A DNA stretch of 64,000 nucleotides, taken from Oscillospiraceae bacterium (lineage in GTDB: Bacteria > Bacillota > Clostridia > Oscillospirales > Acutalibacteraceae). The first letter of the stretch is position 1, and each line of letters starts with the position of its first letter. The position numbers were made by a program, and so were the translations under genes. The notes beneath the pieces are model-generated. The model worked only from the letters and a program-made list of their open reading frames with translations, was not told where the DNA came from and did not search any database. The stretch is from assembly GCA_029219165.1 (NCBI GenBank), contig JAQXSW010000007.1:248001-312000 (forward strand). Reading direction: 5' to 3'. Of the stretch, positions 26,239 through 33,769 are shown piece after piece.

Positions 26239-29200
26239 ATGACCGGTTTTTCAAATTCTATATCTAAAAATGAAATTTATAAAAAATTGGAAGATAACGT
26301 GCTAAGGGGAAGATTTCCCCTTGGTGTCCTTGGTGCGTCTATTGTTCATAAGGCACTTTTAATTCACAGTCTATGTGAAAATACAAAAAAGCGCGCTATT
26401 GTTATTGTTCCGGATGATGCAACAGCAACAAAGGTTTCAGACGACTTGAAATCGTTTGGAACAAATGCCGGTATGTTTCCAACAAAGGATATATCGCTAA
26501 TTTCCGCACAGACCAAGTCAAAAGAATATGAAGAACAGAGAATGGGCGCGTTGTCAGCTTGGGTTTTGAAAGATATTGATGTGCTTGTAATGCCGGCGAC
26601 TGCTTCTGTTCAAAAAACTATTTCTAAACAGAATCTAATAAAAAACATTTGGACTTTGGAAATTGGTAAAGAAATGCCACTTGAAAAAATGTTACGTTTG
26701 TTTGATAATGCGGGATATAAACGAGCAGACGAGGTTGAGGGCCATGGACAGTATGCGGTTCGCGGCGGAATAGTGGATTTCTTTCCTCCGGATAGGGAAA
26801 AGCCGCTTAGACTTGAACTTTGGGGAGAGGAAATTGACACAATCTGTGAATTTGAAACGGAGACTCAAAGACGAACAGATGTTGTTGAGAAGGTGTGTAT
26901 TACGCCTTCATCTGAGATAATAATTGGAAATTTTGATGTATTTAAAGAAAAAATAGAGTCGGATCTTAGCAAACTCCGTGTTAAGAATGCAGATGTGGTT
27001 AGACAAAAGGTCTACGAAGACTTGACCTGCATTGAACAGGGAATCAGTTTGTGTAATGATAAATATTTGAATTATATCTATGAGGATTCAATGACTCCAC
27101 TTTCTTTTATGGAAGAAAATGATCTTTTGATTGTTGTGGAAAGCGGTTCGGTGAAAGAACGAATTAACGCGTACAATAAAATTTTTAATGAAGAAATAAA
27201 AGATGCATTAACTGATGGAGATTATGTAAAGCAGATGGGCCTTTTTACCATTCCTTTTAGCGCAATGGTGGAGGATTACAAAAATGCAAACACAATATAT
27301 TTGGATAACTTTGCAAGAGGAAGTTTTGACACGGGTGTAAAGGAGCTTTATACAATTTCTCTTGGACAGGTGCCATCTTGGAACGGAACGGTCTCAGCAC
27401 TTCTAAATGAATGTGTTGATAATAAAAATTCCACCATTGTTGTTGCGGCCGGAACCGAAAAAGCTGCAAAATCTGTGGCAGAGGACCTTGAAACAGAAGG
27501 CTGTGATGCCGTTTATTTTTCTGTGGTTCCTAATGAATTCCCTGAAAATAGGATTTCAGTTATTGCAAAAACATATTCGTCAGGATATAGAATTCCAGAT
27601 ATTGATTTTATGCTCATTACTCACGGAAGAGTCAGCGGAGGCATAAAGAAAAGACAAAGGACAAAGGCAGAAAATGTCTTCCATAGCCTTGATGAACTTC
27701 ACAAAGGAGATTATGTGGTTCACAATATTCATGGAATTGGCATTTTCGATGGAATTGAAAATCTTGTTGTATCCGGTATCAGTAAGGATTATATAAAAAT
27801 AAAATATGCCAAACAGGACGTTTTATACGTTCCTGTTACACAGTTGGATTTAGTTTCAAAATACATTGGCCCACGTGAGGATACAAAAACAGTAAAACTT
27901 AATCGCCTTGGTTCAAAGGAGTGGGAAAAATCCAGAAGTAAAGTTCGCGCTGCTGTGGGTGATATGGCAAAAGAACTGACAGAACTCTATGCAAAGAGGA
28001 TGAACACACCCGGTTTCGCATTTTCTCCTGATATTGATATGCAGAGTGATTTTGAACGCAGATTTGAGTTTGATGAAACTGAAGATCAACTAAGGTGTAT
28101 TTATGAAATAAAGCGTGATATGGAGCGTCCGGTTCCTATGGACCGTCTACTCTGCGGCGATGTAGGTTTTGGTAAAACAGAAGTTGCATTAAGGGCTGCT
28201 TTTAAATGCATCGCTGATGGAAAACAGTGTGCAATTTTGGTTCCAACAACAATCCTTGCCTATCAACACTACAATACAATTGTAAAGCGTTTCGATGGTT
28301 TTCCGGTTGAAATTGAAATGCTTTCAAGATTTAGAACTCCTTCACAACAGAAAAAGATACTTGATGGAGTAAGGCGAGGAAGCATTGACATTATTGTGGG
28401 AACACATCGCCTCATTTCGAAGGATGTTGAGTTTAAAGATTTAGGTCTTTTGATTGTTGATGAGGAGCAACGTTTTGGTGTAGCTCAAAAGGAAAAGCTC
28501 AAAGAGAGATTTCCAAATGTGGATGTTCTTACATTGTCTGCAACACCTATTCCAAGAACATTAAATATGGCTATGACAGGAATACGTGACATGTCTATTA
28601 TTGAAGAAGCTCCTTTAGACAGGCACCCTGTTCAAACTTATGTACTTGAATATGATGAGGGCATTGTGGCGCAGGCTATTGAAAAAGAACTTAGACGTGG
28701 TGGACAGGTTTACTACATGTATAATAATGTTGAGGGAATTATCCATTGCGCTGCAAAAATTCATGAACTTGTGCCGGAAGCACGTATTGGAATTGCTCAT
28801 GGAAAAATGAGTGAGGATGAGCTCTCGGATGTTTGGAGAAAACTTGTTGAGGGTGAAATTGACATTTTGGTTTGCACAACTATTATTGAAACCGGTGTTG
28901 ATGTTCCAAATGCGAATACTTTAATAATAGAGCATGCCGATAGAATGGGTCTTTCTCAACTTCATCAAATTCGCGGAAGAATTGGTCGTTCTTCAAGAAG
29001 AGCCACAGCGTATTTTACTTTTACACGAGGAAAAGAGTTGACGGATATAGCCGAAAGACGTCTTACTGCAATTCGTGAGTACACGGAATTTGGCTCCGGT
29101 TTTAAAATTGCAATGAGGGATTTAGAACTTCGAGGAGCGGGAAGTATTCTTGGCGCAAATCAGCATGGGCATATGGAGGCGGTTGGCTATGATATGTACC

Positions 29201-29730
29201 TTAAGATATTGGGAGAGGCTGTACAGGAAAATAAGGAAAATGAAACCGGAGAAGTTATTCCAAAGCAACGTGAATGTCTAATTGATGTTCAGATAGATGC
29301 ACATATTCCTGAAAATTATATTACAAGTGTGCCTCATAGACTTGCAATTTACAGACGAATTGCGGATATTAGGTCAAATGATGATGCAATGGATGTTACA
29401 GATGAACTTATTGATAGATTTGGTGATCCACCAAAATCTGTAATGGGTCTCATAGAAGTTTCTCTTCTTAGAAACACGGCATCTAAGCTCGGTATTTATG
29501 AAATTGGGCAAAGAGGGGACAATATCCTTCTCTATTGGGACGACATAAATATGCGTGCGGTTACAAGATTATCGTCTGACATGCGTGGCAAAATACTTGT
29601 AAGCGCCGGTTCAAGACCGTATATTTCTGTAAAGATAGATAATTCTTTAGACATAATTCCAACATTAAAAAACGCTCTCCTAATCCTTTCTGCAGGCGTA
29701 AGAGAGGCGTCTCAAAATGCTTCTAAATAG
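26239..29730 (+). CDS. mfd: Transcription-repair coupling factor Mfd
   Basis: 1163 aa DNA translocase that dislodges stalled RNA polymerase and recruits UvrA. An N-terminal UvrB-like module (VEGHGQYAVRGGIVDFFPPD), the RNA-polymerase-interacting domain starting HKGDYVVHNIHGIGIFDGI (~residue 490), helicase motifs with Walker A GDVGFGKTEVALR (~640), DEEQRFGV (~740), TIIETGVDVPNANTLI and QLHQIRGRIGRSSRRATAYF, and the C-terminal TRCF domain. Full length. GAGGT lies before the ATG. Confidence 0.98.
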   Translation: MTGFSNSISKNEIYKKLEDNVLRGRFPLGVLGASIVHKALLIHSLCENTKKRAIVIVPDDATATKVSDDLKSFGTNAGMFPTKDISLISAQTKSKEYEEQRMGALSAWVLKDIDVLVMPATASVQKTISKQNLIKNIWTLEIGKEMPLEKMLRLFDNAGYKRADEVEGHGQYAVRGGIVDFFPPDREKPLRLELWGEEIDTICEFETETQRRTDVVEKVCITPSSEIIIGNFDVFKEKIESDLSKLRVKNADVVRQKVYEDLTCIEQGISLCNDKYLNYIYEDSMTPLSFMEENDLLIVVESGSVKERINAYNKIFNEEIKDALTDGDYVKQMGLFTIPFSAMVEDYKNANTIYLDNFARGSFDTGVKELYTISLGQVPSWNGTVSALLNECVDNKNSTIVVAAGTEKAAKSVAEDLETEGCDAVYFSVVPNEFPENRISVIAKTYSSGYRIPDIDFMLITHGRVSGGIKKRQRTKAENVFHSLDELHKGDYVVHNIHGIGIFDGIENLVVSGISKDYIKIKYAKQDVLYVPVTQLDLVSKYIGPREDTKTVKLNRLGSKEWEKSRSKVRAAVGDMAKELTELYAKRMNTPGFAFSPDIDMQSDFERRFEFDETEDQLRCIYEIKRDMERPVPMDRLLCGDVGFGKTEVALRAAFKCIADGKQCAILVPTTILAYQHYNTIVKRFDGFPVEIEMLSRFRTPSQQKKILDGVRRGSIDIIVGTHRLISKDVEFKDLGLLIVDEEQRFGVAQKEKLKERFPNVDVLTLSATPIPRTLNMAMTGIRDMSIIEEAPLDRHPVQTYVLEYDEGIVAQAIEKELRRGGQVYYMYNNVEGIIHCAAKIHELVPEARIGIAHGKMSEDELSDVWRKLVEGEIDILVCTTIIETGVDVPNANTLIIEHADRMGLSQLHQIRGRIGRSSRRATAYFTFTRGKELTDIAERRLTAIREYTEFGSGFKIAMRDLELRGAGSILGANQHGHMEAVGYDMYLKILGEAVQENKENETGEVIPKQRECLIDVQIDAHIPENYITSVPHRLAIYRRIADIRSNDDAMDVTDELIDRFGDPPKSVMGLIEVSLLRNTASKLGIYEIGQRGDNILLYWDDINMRAVTRLSSDMRGKILVSAGSRPYISVKIDNSLDIIPTLKNALLILSAGVREASQNASK

Positions 29731-29734
29731 GAGA

Positions 29735-29766
29735 AGAACCGTATGAATTTTCATACGGTTCTTTTT
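29735..29766 (+). terminator. Intrinsic terminator after mfd
   Basis: 12-bp stem AGAACCGTATGA/TCATACGGTTCT, 4-nt loop, followed by TTTT. Confidence 0.88.
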
Positions 29767-29767
29767 A

Positions 29768-30625
29768 TTAGTCAAGATTTAATTTGTGCTTCATAATGTA
29801 GTTTGTGAATGCAAAAAGTCCGGCTGAGAAAACAGAGTAAATTGCAATTGATCCAAAAACTACGGTTTGAAGGGCTCTTCCCGAACTGTCATTTAGTTTG
29901 TCATAATAATCAGGAATGAGTGTTGTAATTACAGTAAGATAAAGGGAAAGGATAATGGTTGTAATTATGAAAAGAAGGAAATAGGAGAAGAGTGTTCCTA
30001 TTATTTTGTGTTTCTTTGCAATTAGATTACCAAAACTTACTGATGCGTACCAAGATAGGATGAATCGCGTTAGGTAGGCAAGGCCAAGGACTAATAATTC
30101 AATGACAAAAACCCAAATTGGAACCCCGAGTTCGTCTTTTATGAAGTCTTCTTCGCGTTCAAGCATGCTCTTAATGGAATCCCAAGTGTTATTTAATGTG
30201 TCAGTTAGTTCGTCAAAATGTCCAACTGTAATGATGAGCGACACAATTGCAACAATTCCGCTAAAGATTATCCATATCCATGCATTTGACAGTTTAGAGA
30301 GTATTAAAGATGGTGTTTTAACAGGAAGTGTCATCATAAGATAACCTTCATCTGTAAAGAAGTTCTTGTAGAATCTGTATACTAAGAATGCCATTGTTAA
30401 TAGGAATATTCCAAGGAAAACAAGCGTATAAAGAAGTGTAATAAGGGAAGTTAGTATGCTTAGAATTTTGACAAATGTGCTTGGAACGTTGTCTATTACA
30501 TACTGTCTGGATGTAATCCAAGTGAGAAACCTACCCACAAGTGCAAGTATAAGTACAACTATATATGAAGGGAGTGCAAATTTTCCTATTGTGAGGAATT
30601 CGTGTTTGAATAATTTTCCTAACAT
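29768..30625 (-). CDS. ABC-2 type transporter permease
   Basis: 285 aa with six hydrophobic segments (about 20-38, 50-80, 105-130, 165-190, 205-235, 255-275). MLGKLFKHEFLTIGKFALPSYI is a typical start for single-domain ABC-2 export permeases. It overlaps the upstream ATPase gene by 7 bp, so the two form one exporter. Substrate unknown; such pairs often export lipids or antimicrobial peptides. Confidence 0.85.
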   Translation of the reverse strand: MLGKLFKHEFLTIGKFALPSYIVVLILALVGRFLTWITSRQYVIDNVPSTFVKILSILTSLITLLYTLVFLGIFLLTMAFLVYRFYKNFFTDEGYLMMTLPVKTPSLILSKLSNAWIWIIFSGIVAIVSLIITVGHFDELTDTLNNTWDSIKSMLEREEDFIKDELGVPIWVFVIELLVLGLAYLTRFILSWYASVSFGNLIAKKHKIIGTLFSYFLLFIITTIILSLYLTVITTLIPDYYDKLNDSSGRALQTVVFGSIAIYSVFSAGLFAFTNYIMKHKLNLD

Positions 30626-31314
30626 CTAAACACCTCCCTAAAGAGTCCGTCAACAGTTTTTCCGGATTCCTTTATTCTTTCAACTGAGCCGTGTTCTAAA
30701 ATGTTTCCGTTTTGAATAAATACATATTCGTCAAGAACCGATTCAACATCAGCAATTAGGTGTGTTGAAATTAGAACGGTAGCGTTTTCGCAGTAGTTGC
30801 TTATGATAGTGTCAAGGATGTAATCTCTTGCTGCGGGGTCCACACCACCAATAGGTTCATCAAGAAGATAAAGGCGTGCATTTCTACTCATGACCAGGAT
30901 TAATTGAACTTTTTCTTTTGTGCCTTTTGAAAGAGATTTGAGTGTCTTTTTAGGATCAATATTAAGCTTGTCTAAAAGGTCGTAAGCTTTATTTTTGTCA
31001 AAGTCCGAGTAGAAGTCTGCCATGAAATCAACGGCGCCTGAAACTTTCATGGAGTCTGTAAGATAATTCCTTTCCGGAAGATATGCCACTAATTTTTTTG
31101 TGTCAATTCCCGGCTTCTGTCCGGCAATGAGAATTTCACCGCTTGAAGGCAGTAGAAGTCCACTTGCAAGTTTTATAAGAGTTGTTTTTCCACTTCCGTT
31201 TGGACCGAGTAATCCTACTATTTTCCCTTCTGGCAGTGTCAAGTCAATTTCGTTTAGTGCAGTGAAATTGCCATATTGCTTTTTAAGTTTTTTGCATTCT
31301 AAAATGGCTGCCAC
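30619..31314 (-). CDS. ABC transporter ATP-binding protein
   Basis: 231 aa. Walker A GLLGPNGSGKTTLIK (~33-47), signature LSKGTKEKVQL (LSKGT in place of LSGGQ, as in YtrB/CcmA-type exporters), Walker B LYLLDEPIGGVDP, H-switch STHLIADVE. The start codon is GTG (31312-31314) with AGGAGG 8 nt upstream. Partner of the downstream permease. No GntR regulator is adjacent, unlike many ytr-type operons. Confidence 0.9.
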   Translation of the reverse strand: MAAILECKKLKKQYGNFTALNEIDLTLPEGKIVGLLGPNGSGKTTLIKLASGLLLPSSGEILIAGQKPGIDTKKLVAYLPERNYLTDSMKVSGAVDFMADFYSDFDKNKAYDLLDKLNIDPKKTLKSLSKGTKEKVQLILVMSRNARLYLLDEPIGGVDPAARDYILDTIISNYCENATVLISTHLIADVESVLDEYVFIQNGNILEHGSVERIKESGKTVDGLFREVFRC

Positions 31315-31350
31315 GCAGATTCCTCCTTAACTTAATTAATTACATGCTAA

Positions 31351-31364
31351 TATATTGCAATATA
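31351..31364. promoter_or_regulatory. 14-bp perfect palindrome upstream of the ABC exporter
   Basis: TATATTGCAATATA, 37 bp upstream of the ATPase start and 36 bp before the next plus-strand promoter. A possible operator, but simple AT content could explain it. Confidence 0.3.
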
Positions 31365-31399
31365 AAGCCAATTATTTCAAGCGATTTATTGTAAATAAA

Positions 31400-31428
31400 T
31401 TGACATACCTTTAAAAATTCTGTATTAT
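31400..31428 (+). promoter_or_regulatory. Promoter of the Lys-rich membrane protein
   Basis: TTGACA (31400-31405), 17-bp spacer, TATTAT (31423-31428), about 65 nt of leader before the ATG. Confidence 0.75.
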
Positions 31429-31501
31429 TATTTCAGTATTTTTTTACGGACTATTATAAAAATGCTTACATTTTTCTTACATTCGAGAGGGGATATAACA
31501 T

Positions 31502-32050
31502 ATGAAGGCTCGTACCGCTAGAGTGTACTACTTGGCTATGTTTATTATAAGCTTTGTGGGTGTAGCAATTTTATCTGCAATAATTGGGGCAGGTATGGTT
31601 TTCCCATTTGCTTATACAACTGCAAGGGACTTTATTCAAAAGAAAATTGCTGAATCGGGTCCAAAGAGCAGAACAGCAAAAGCAGTTGCAAAGGCAAAAA
31701 AAGATGCCCTTGTAAAAGAAAAAGCACAACTTAATAAAGACAAAAAAGCTCTTGAAAAGAAAAAGAAAAAGGAAAGAGATAAGCAGGTTAAGAGAATTTA
31801 CGAAGAAAGAATGGCTGAAGGCTATGAAGCTTCACTTGACATGATTAAATCAACTCCTGCTCCATCTGTTACCATAGAACCGGAAAAGCCTGCAAAACCA
31901 AAGAAGGAAAAGAAGGCTAAAAAGGAAAAGAAACAAGAGGTAGAGGTATTACCTGTTGTTGAAACTCCAATAATTAATCTTCCTCAAAATGATCAACCTG
32001 TTGATGGTTATACAGCAAATGGTAGTATGTTCAGGGGAATCAGTTTCTAA
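31502..32050 (+). CDS. Single-pass membrane protein with Lys-rich tail
   Basis: 182 aa, not recognised. One N-terminal hydrophobic helix (~10-38, YYLAMFIISFVGVAILSAII), then a strongly basic Lys/Ala/Glu-rich helical region (~50-105), a Pro/Lys linker, and a short hydrophobic-acidic end (PVDGYTANGSMFRGISF). The basic tail probably faces the cytoplasm and could touch nucleic acid, acidic lipid or protein; this is inference. GAGAGGGG precedes the ATG. It is followed within 11 bp by the promoter of a structured RNA. Confidence 0.8.
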   Translation: MKARTARVYYLAMFIISFVGVAILSAIIGAGMVFPFAYTTARDFIQKKIAESGPKSRTAKAVAKAKKDALVKEKAQLNKDKKALEKKKKKERDKQVKRIYEERMAEGYEASLDMIKSTPAPSVTIEPEKPAKPKKEKKAKKEKKQEVEVLPVVETPIINLPQNDQPVDGYTANGSMFRGISF

Positions 32051-32060
32051 TTAAAGAATC

Positions 32061-32090
32061 TTGACACATATTATGTGTTTAGTTTATAAT
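32061..32090 (+). promoter_or_regulatory. Promoter of a structured ncRNA, with an embedded palindrome
   Basis: TTGACA (32061-32066), 18-bp spacer, TATAAT (32085-32090). The palindrome ACACATA-T-TATGTGT (32064-32078) overlaps the -35 box and spacer, a good position for a repressor site. Confidence 0.75.
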
Positions 32091-32096
32091 ATATTT

Positions 32097-32280
32097 GTAA
32101 TTGCAAATTGAATATTTGCTCCGAGTTAATGTTTCTAAAGCACTTGCCATGAAATGTTAACCGATGGGTATGAGGGAAACCAATTGCCTTCCGTGTTTGA
32201 AAAGGGGTCGAAAGTCAGCCGTGTGAATACATAGGCTTGGAACGCATAAGTGGACTCTTTTTCAAAAGAGTCCTTTATTT
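32097..32280 (+). ncRNA. Structured small RNA of unrecognised family
   Basis: About 180 nt between its own consensus promoter and its own terminator, with no reading frame that has a ribosome site. Foldable parts: GCAAAT/ATTTGC hairpin (32103-32119); an 11-bp helix GTTAATGTTTC/GAAATGTTAAC (32125-32161) around a loop that can form GCA/TGC; further GC-rich arms (AGCC/GGCT). Size and genomic setting would suit a 6S-type RNA, but the fold is several hairpins rather than one long rod with a central bubble, and I cannot match riboswitch, RNase P or tmRNA consensus. Identity open. Confidence 0.65.
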
Positions 32281-32282
32281 TT
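32252..32282 (+). terminator. Terminator of the ncRNA
   Basis: 10-bp stem GGACTCTTTT/AAAAGAGTCC followed by TTTATTTTTT. Confidence 0.92.
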
Positions 32283-32289
32283 TGCTTTA

Positions 32290-32398
32290 TTGGCCGAATC
32301 TCCCACGGCCTTTAATAATGAAGTTGTATAACCACCACAACACAGTACAATTTCATATCCATAACAGAGGAACCAGACTTATGTCTGGTTCTTTTTTA
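32290..32398 (+). terminator. Second structured segment ending in a strong terminator
   Basis: After the ncRNA terminator come GGCCG/CGGCC (32293-32311), a 9-bp helix GAAGTTGTA/TACAATTTC, and the terminator GAACCAGAC-TTAT-GTCTGGTTC with TTTTTT (32370-32397). No clear promoter of its own is seen, so it may be a backup for readthrough or a second small RNA. Confidence 0.7.
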
Positions 32399-32402
32399 TA
32401 AA

Positions 32403-32430
32403 TTGACAAGTGTATGTTTTTTGTGTTAAT
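32403..32430 (+). promoter_or_regulatory. Promoter of the one-helix miniprotein
   Basis: TTGACA (32403-32408), 16-bp spacer, GTTAAT (32425-32430) with TG just upstream (weak extended -10). Confidence 0.5.
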
Positions 32431-32473
32431 ATCTCTTCGGTGGTTATTTTATATAAAAGGAGACTCTTGTATT

Positions 32474-32659
32474 ATGATGGATATGATAAAAAAAGTTTTA
32501 AAAATTACAGGTAAAATTTTTACTTTATTGTTAATTGCAGCTGTTGTTCTTGTTGTTTGTATTATTAATCCATGGAATGTTCCGGCAATTTTTAAGCGTA
32601 ATTATCCAGAATGGTTTGCTGCACATCCATTTCTTGACAAGATTATAAGTGTAGACTAA
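32474..32659 (+). CDS. Small single-pass membrane protein
   Basis: 61 aa (MMDMIKKVLKITGKIF...). A basic N terminus, one strongly hydrophobic helix (~16-32, TLLLIAAVVLVVCII), then a polar C-terminal part with NPWNVPAIFKRNYPEWFAAHPFLDK. AAAGGAG lies 11 nt upstream, a long spacing, so the second ATG at 32477 is also possible. It has its own promoter and terminator, which supports a real gene. Function unknown. Confidence 0.7.
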   Translation: MMDMIKKVLKITGKIFTLLLIAAVVLVVCIINPWNVPAIFKRNYPEWFAAHPFLDKIISVD

Positions 32660-32665
32660 TTAAAA

Positions 32666-32702
32666 ACGGTTGTCTATTTGTTTAGACAACCGTAATTTTT
32701 TT
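32666..32702 (+). terminator. Terminator of the miniprotein gene
   Basis: 11-bp stem ACGGTTGTCTA/TAGACAACCGT, 6-nt loop, then AATTTTTTTT. Confidence 0.9.
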
Positions 32703-32712
32703 AAAATAACAC

Positions 32713-32741
32713 TTGCATTTTCAAATACACTTGTATATAAT
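32713..32741 (+). promoter_or_regulatory. Promoter of initiator tRNA
   Basis: TTGCAT (32713-32718), 17-bp spacer, TATAAT (32736-32741), 33 bp before the tRNA. Confidence 0.75.
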
Positions 32742-32774
32742 GTATTAGCACACAGGGAAGAAATCCCTTGATAT

Positions 32775-32850
<76 letters not shown>

Positions 32851-32852
32851 TG

Positions 32853-32885
32853 AATCCCATACCGAAAAGGTGTGGGATTTTTTCT
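32853..32885 (+). terminator. Terminator of the tRNA gene
   Basis: 11-bp stem AATCCCATACC/GGTGTGGGATT (one G-T pair), 5-nt loop, followed by TTTTTC. Confidence 0.88.
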
Positions 32886-32929
32886 ATTTTTTTTGGATAA
32901 TAATTGTATATTATTACCTTGTATTTTAA

Positions 32930-32958
32930 TTGACTTTTATATGCCAAAATGATAGAAT
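32930..32958 (+). promoter_or_regulatory. Promoter of the xpt operon
   Basis: TTGACT (32930-32935), 17-bp spacer, TAGAAT (32953-32958), about 25 bp before the riboswitch aptamer. Confidence 0.7.
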
Positions 32959-32980
32959 TTTTTACATAAACAGACGTGAT

Positions 32981-33053
32981 ATTTGCAAGTATAATTTTGG
33001 ATGTATGGCCCAAAAGTTTCTACGACAACGCCTAAGTTGTTACTACTTGTTGA
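32981..33053 (+). promoter_or_regulatory. Guanine (purine) riboswitch aptamer
   Basis: P1 GCAAG/CTTGT; J1/2 TATAAT; P2 loop with TATGGCCC; J2/3 GTTTCTAC; P3 GACAAC/GTTGTT; J3/1 ACTA. The C in ACTA (33043) is the specificity base, indicating guanine rather than adenine binding. In this class ligand binding frees the downstream terminator and turns the operon off. Confidence 0.92.
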
Positions 33054-33077
33054 TTAATATTTTTTGTTAATTGACGA

Positions 33078-33106
33078 GTGGACTAATATTTTAGTCTGCT
33101 TTTTTT
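33078..33106 (+). terminator. Riboswitch-controlled terminator
   Basis: 9-bp stem GTGGACTAA/TTAGTCTGC, 4-nt loop, T7 run, between the aptamer and the xpt start. It is the likely expression platform. Confidence 0.85.
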
Positions 33107-33124
33107 ATTTTTGGAGGATTCAAT

Positions 33125-33703
33125 ATGAAATTGCTTGAAGATAAAATAGTTTCAGACGGTCAAGTTTACCCCGGCGGTGTATTAAAAGTTGGATCTTTCT
33201 TAAACCATCAGATAGATGTTCCTTTTGTAAATGAACTTGGCAAGGAATTCTATAGACTCTACAAAGATGAGGGAATTAATAAAATCCTTACTATTGAGGC
33301 ATCAGGCATTGGTATTGCTTGCCTCGTTGCTCAGAATTTTAATGTTCCGGTTGTTTTTGCTAAAAAAAATCAGACGAAGAACATTGCAGGTGAGGTGTTT
33401 ACAAGTAAGGTTGTTTCATTCACTCATGGCAGAGAATATGACATTATTGTTTCAAAAGAGTTTTTAGGTCCTGAGGATAAGGTGCTTATTATTGATGATT
33501 TCCTTGCAAATGGCAGTGCTCTCCAAGGACTCATTAAACTCGTTGAAGATTCCGGTGCAAAACTTGCCGGTTGTGGAATTGTCATTGAAAAAGGGTTTCA
33601 ACCTGGTGGGGATATGATAAGAAACACCGGTGTTCGTGTTGAATCTCTTGCCATAATAGATGAAATGACAGATGACGGGCAAATAACATTCAGAAAAGAA
33701 TAA
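33125..33703 (+). CDS. xpt: Xanthine phosphoribosyltransferase
   Basis: 192 aa. Salvages xanthine with PRPP to XMP. MKLLEDKIVSDGQVYPGGVLKVGSFLNHQID is the family start; the PRPP loop is VLIIDDFLANGSALQGL (~118-134); ENIAGEV-type TKNIAGEVFTSKV is the flexible loop. TTGGAGG precedes the ATG. It sits under the guanine riboswitch and is followed by a nucleoside-type ABC transporter on the same strand. Confidence 0.96.
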   Translation: MKLLEDKIVSDGQVYPGGVLKVGSFLNHQIDVPFVNELGKEFYRLYKDEGINKILTIEASGIGIACLVAQNFNVPVVFAKKNQTKNIAGEVFTSKVVSFTHGREYDIIVSKEFLGPEDKVLIIDDFLANGSALQGLIKLVEDSGAKLAGCGIVIEKGFQPGGDMIRNTGVRVESLAIIDEMTDDGQITFRKE

Positions 33704-33769
33704 TATGGTTATTGCTGCAAATTTGGCAGTTATAATATTTAAAAAGAAAAAATTAGGGGGATGTGTACT

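Noticed and set aside
32097..32280. Firm assignment of the orphan RNA as 6S RNA
   Set aside because: Size fits, but I cannot draw the long rod with a central bubble; several local hairpins fit better.
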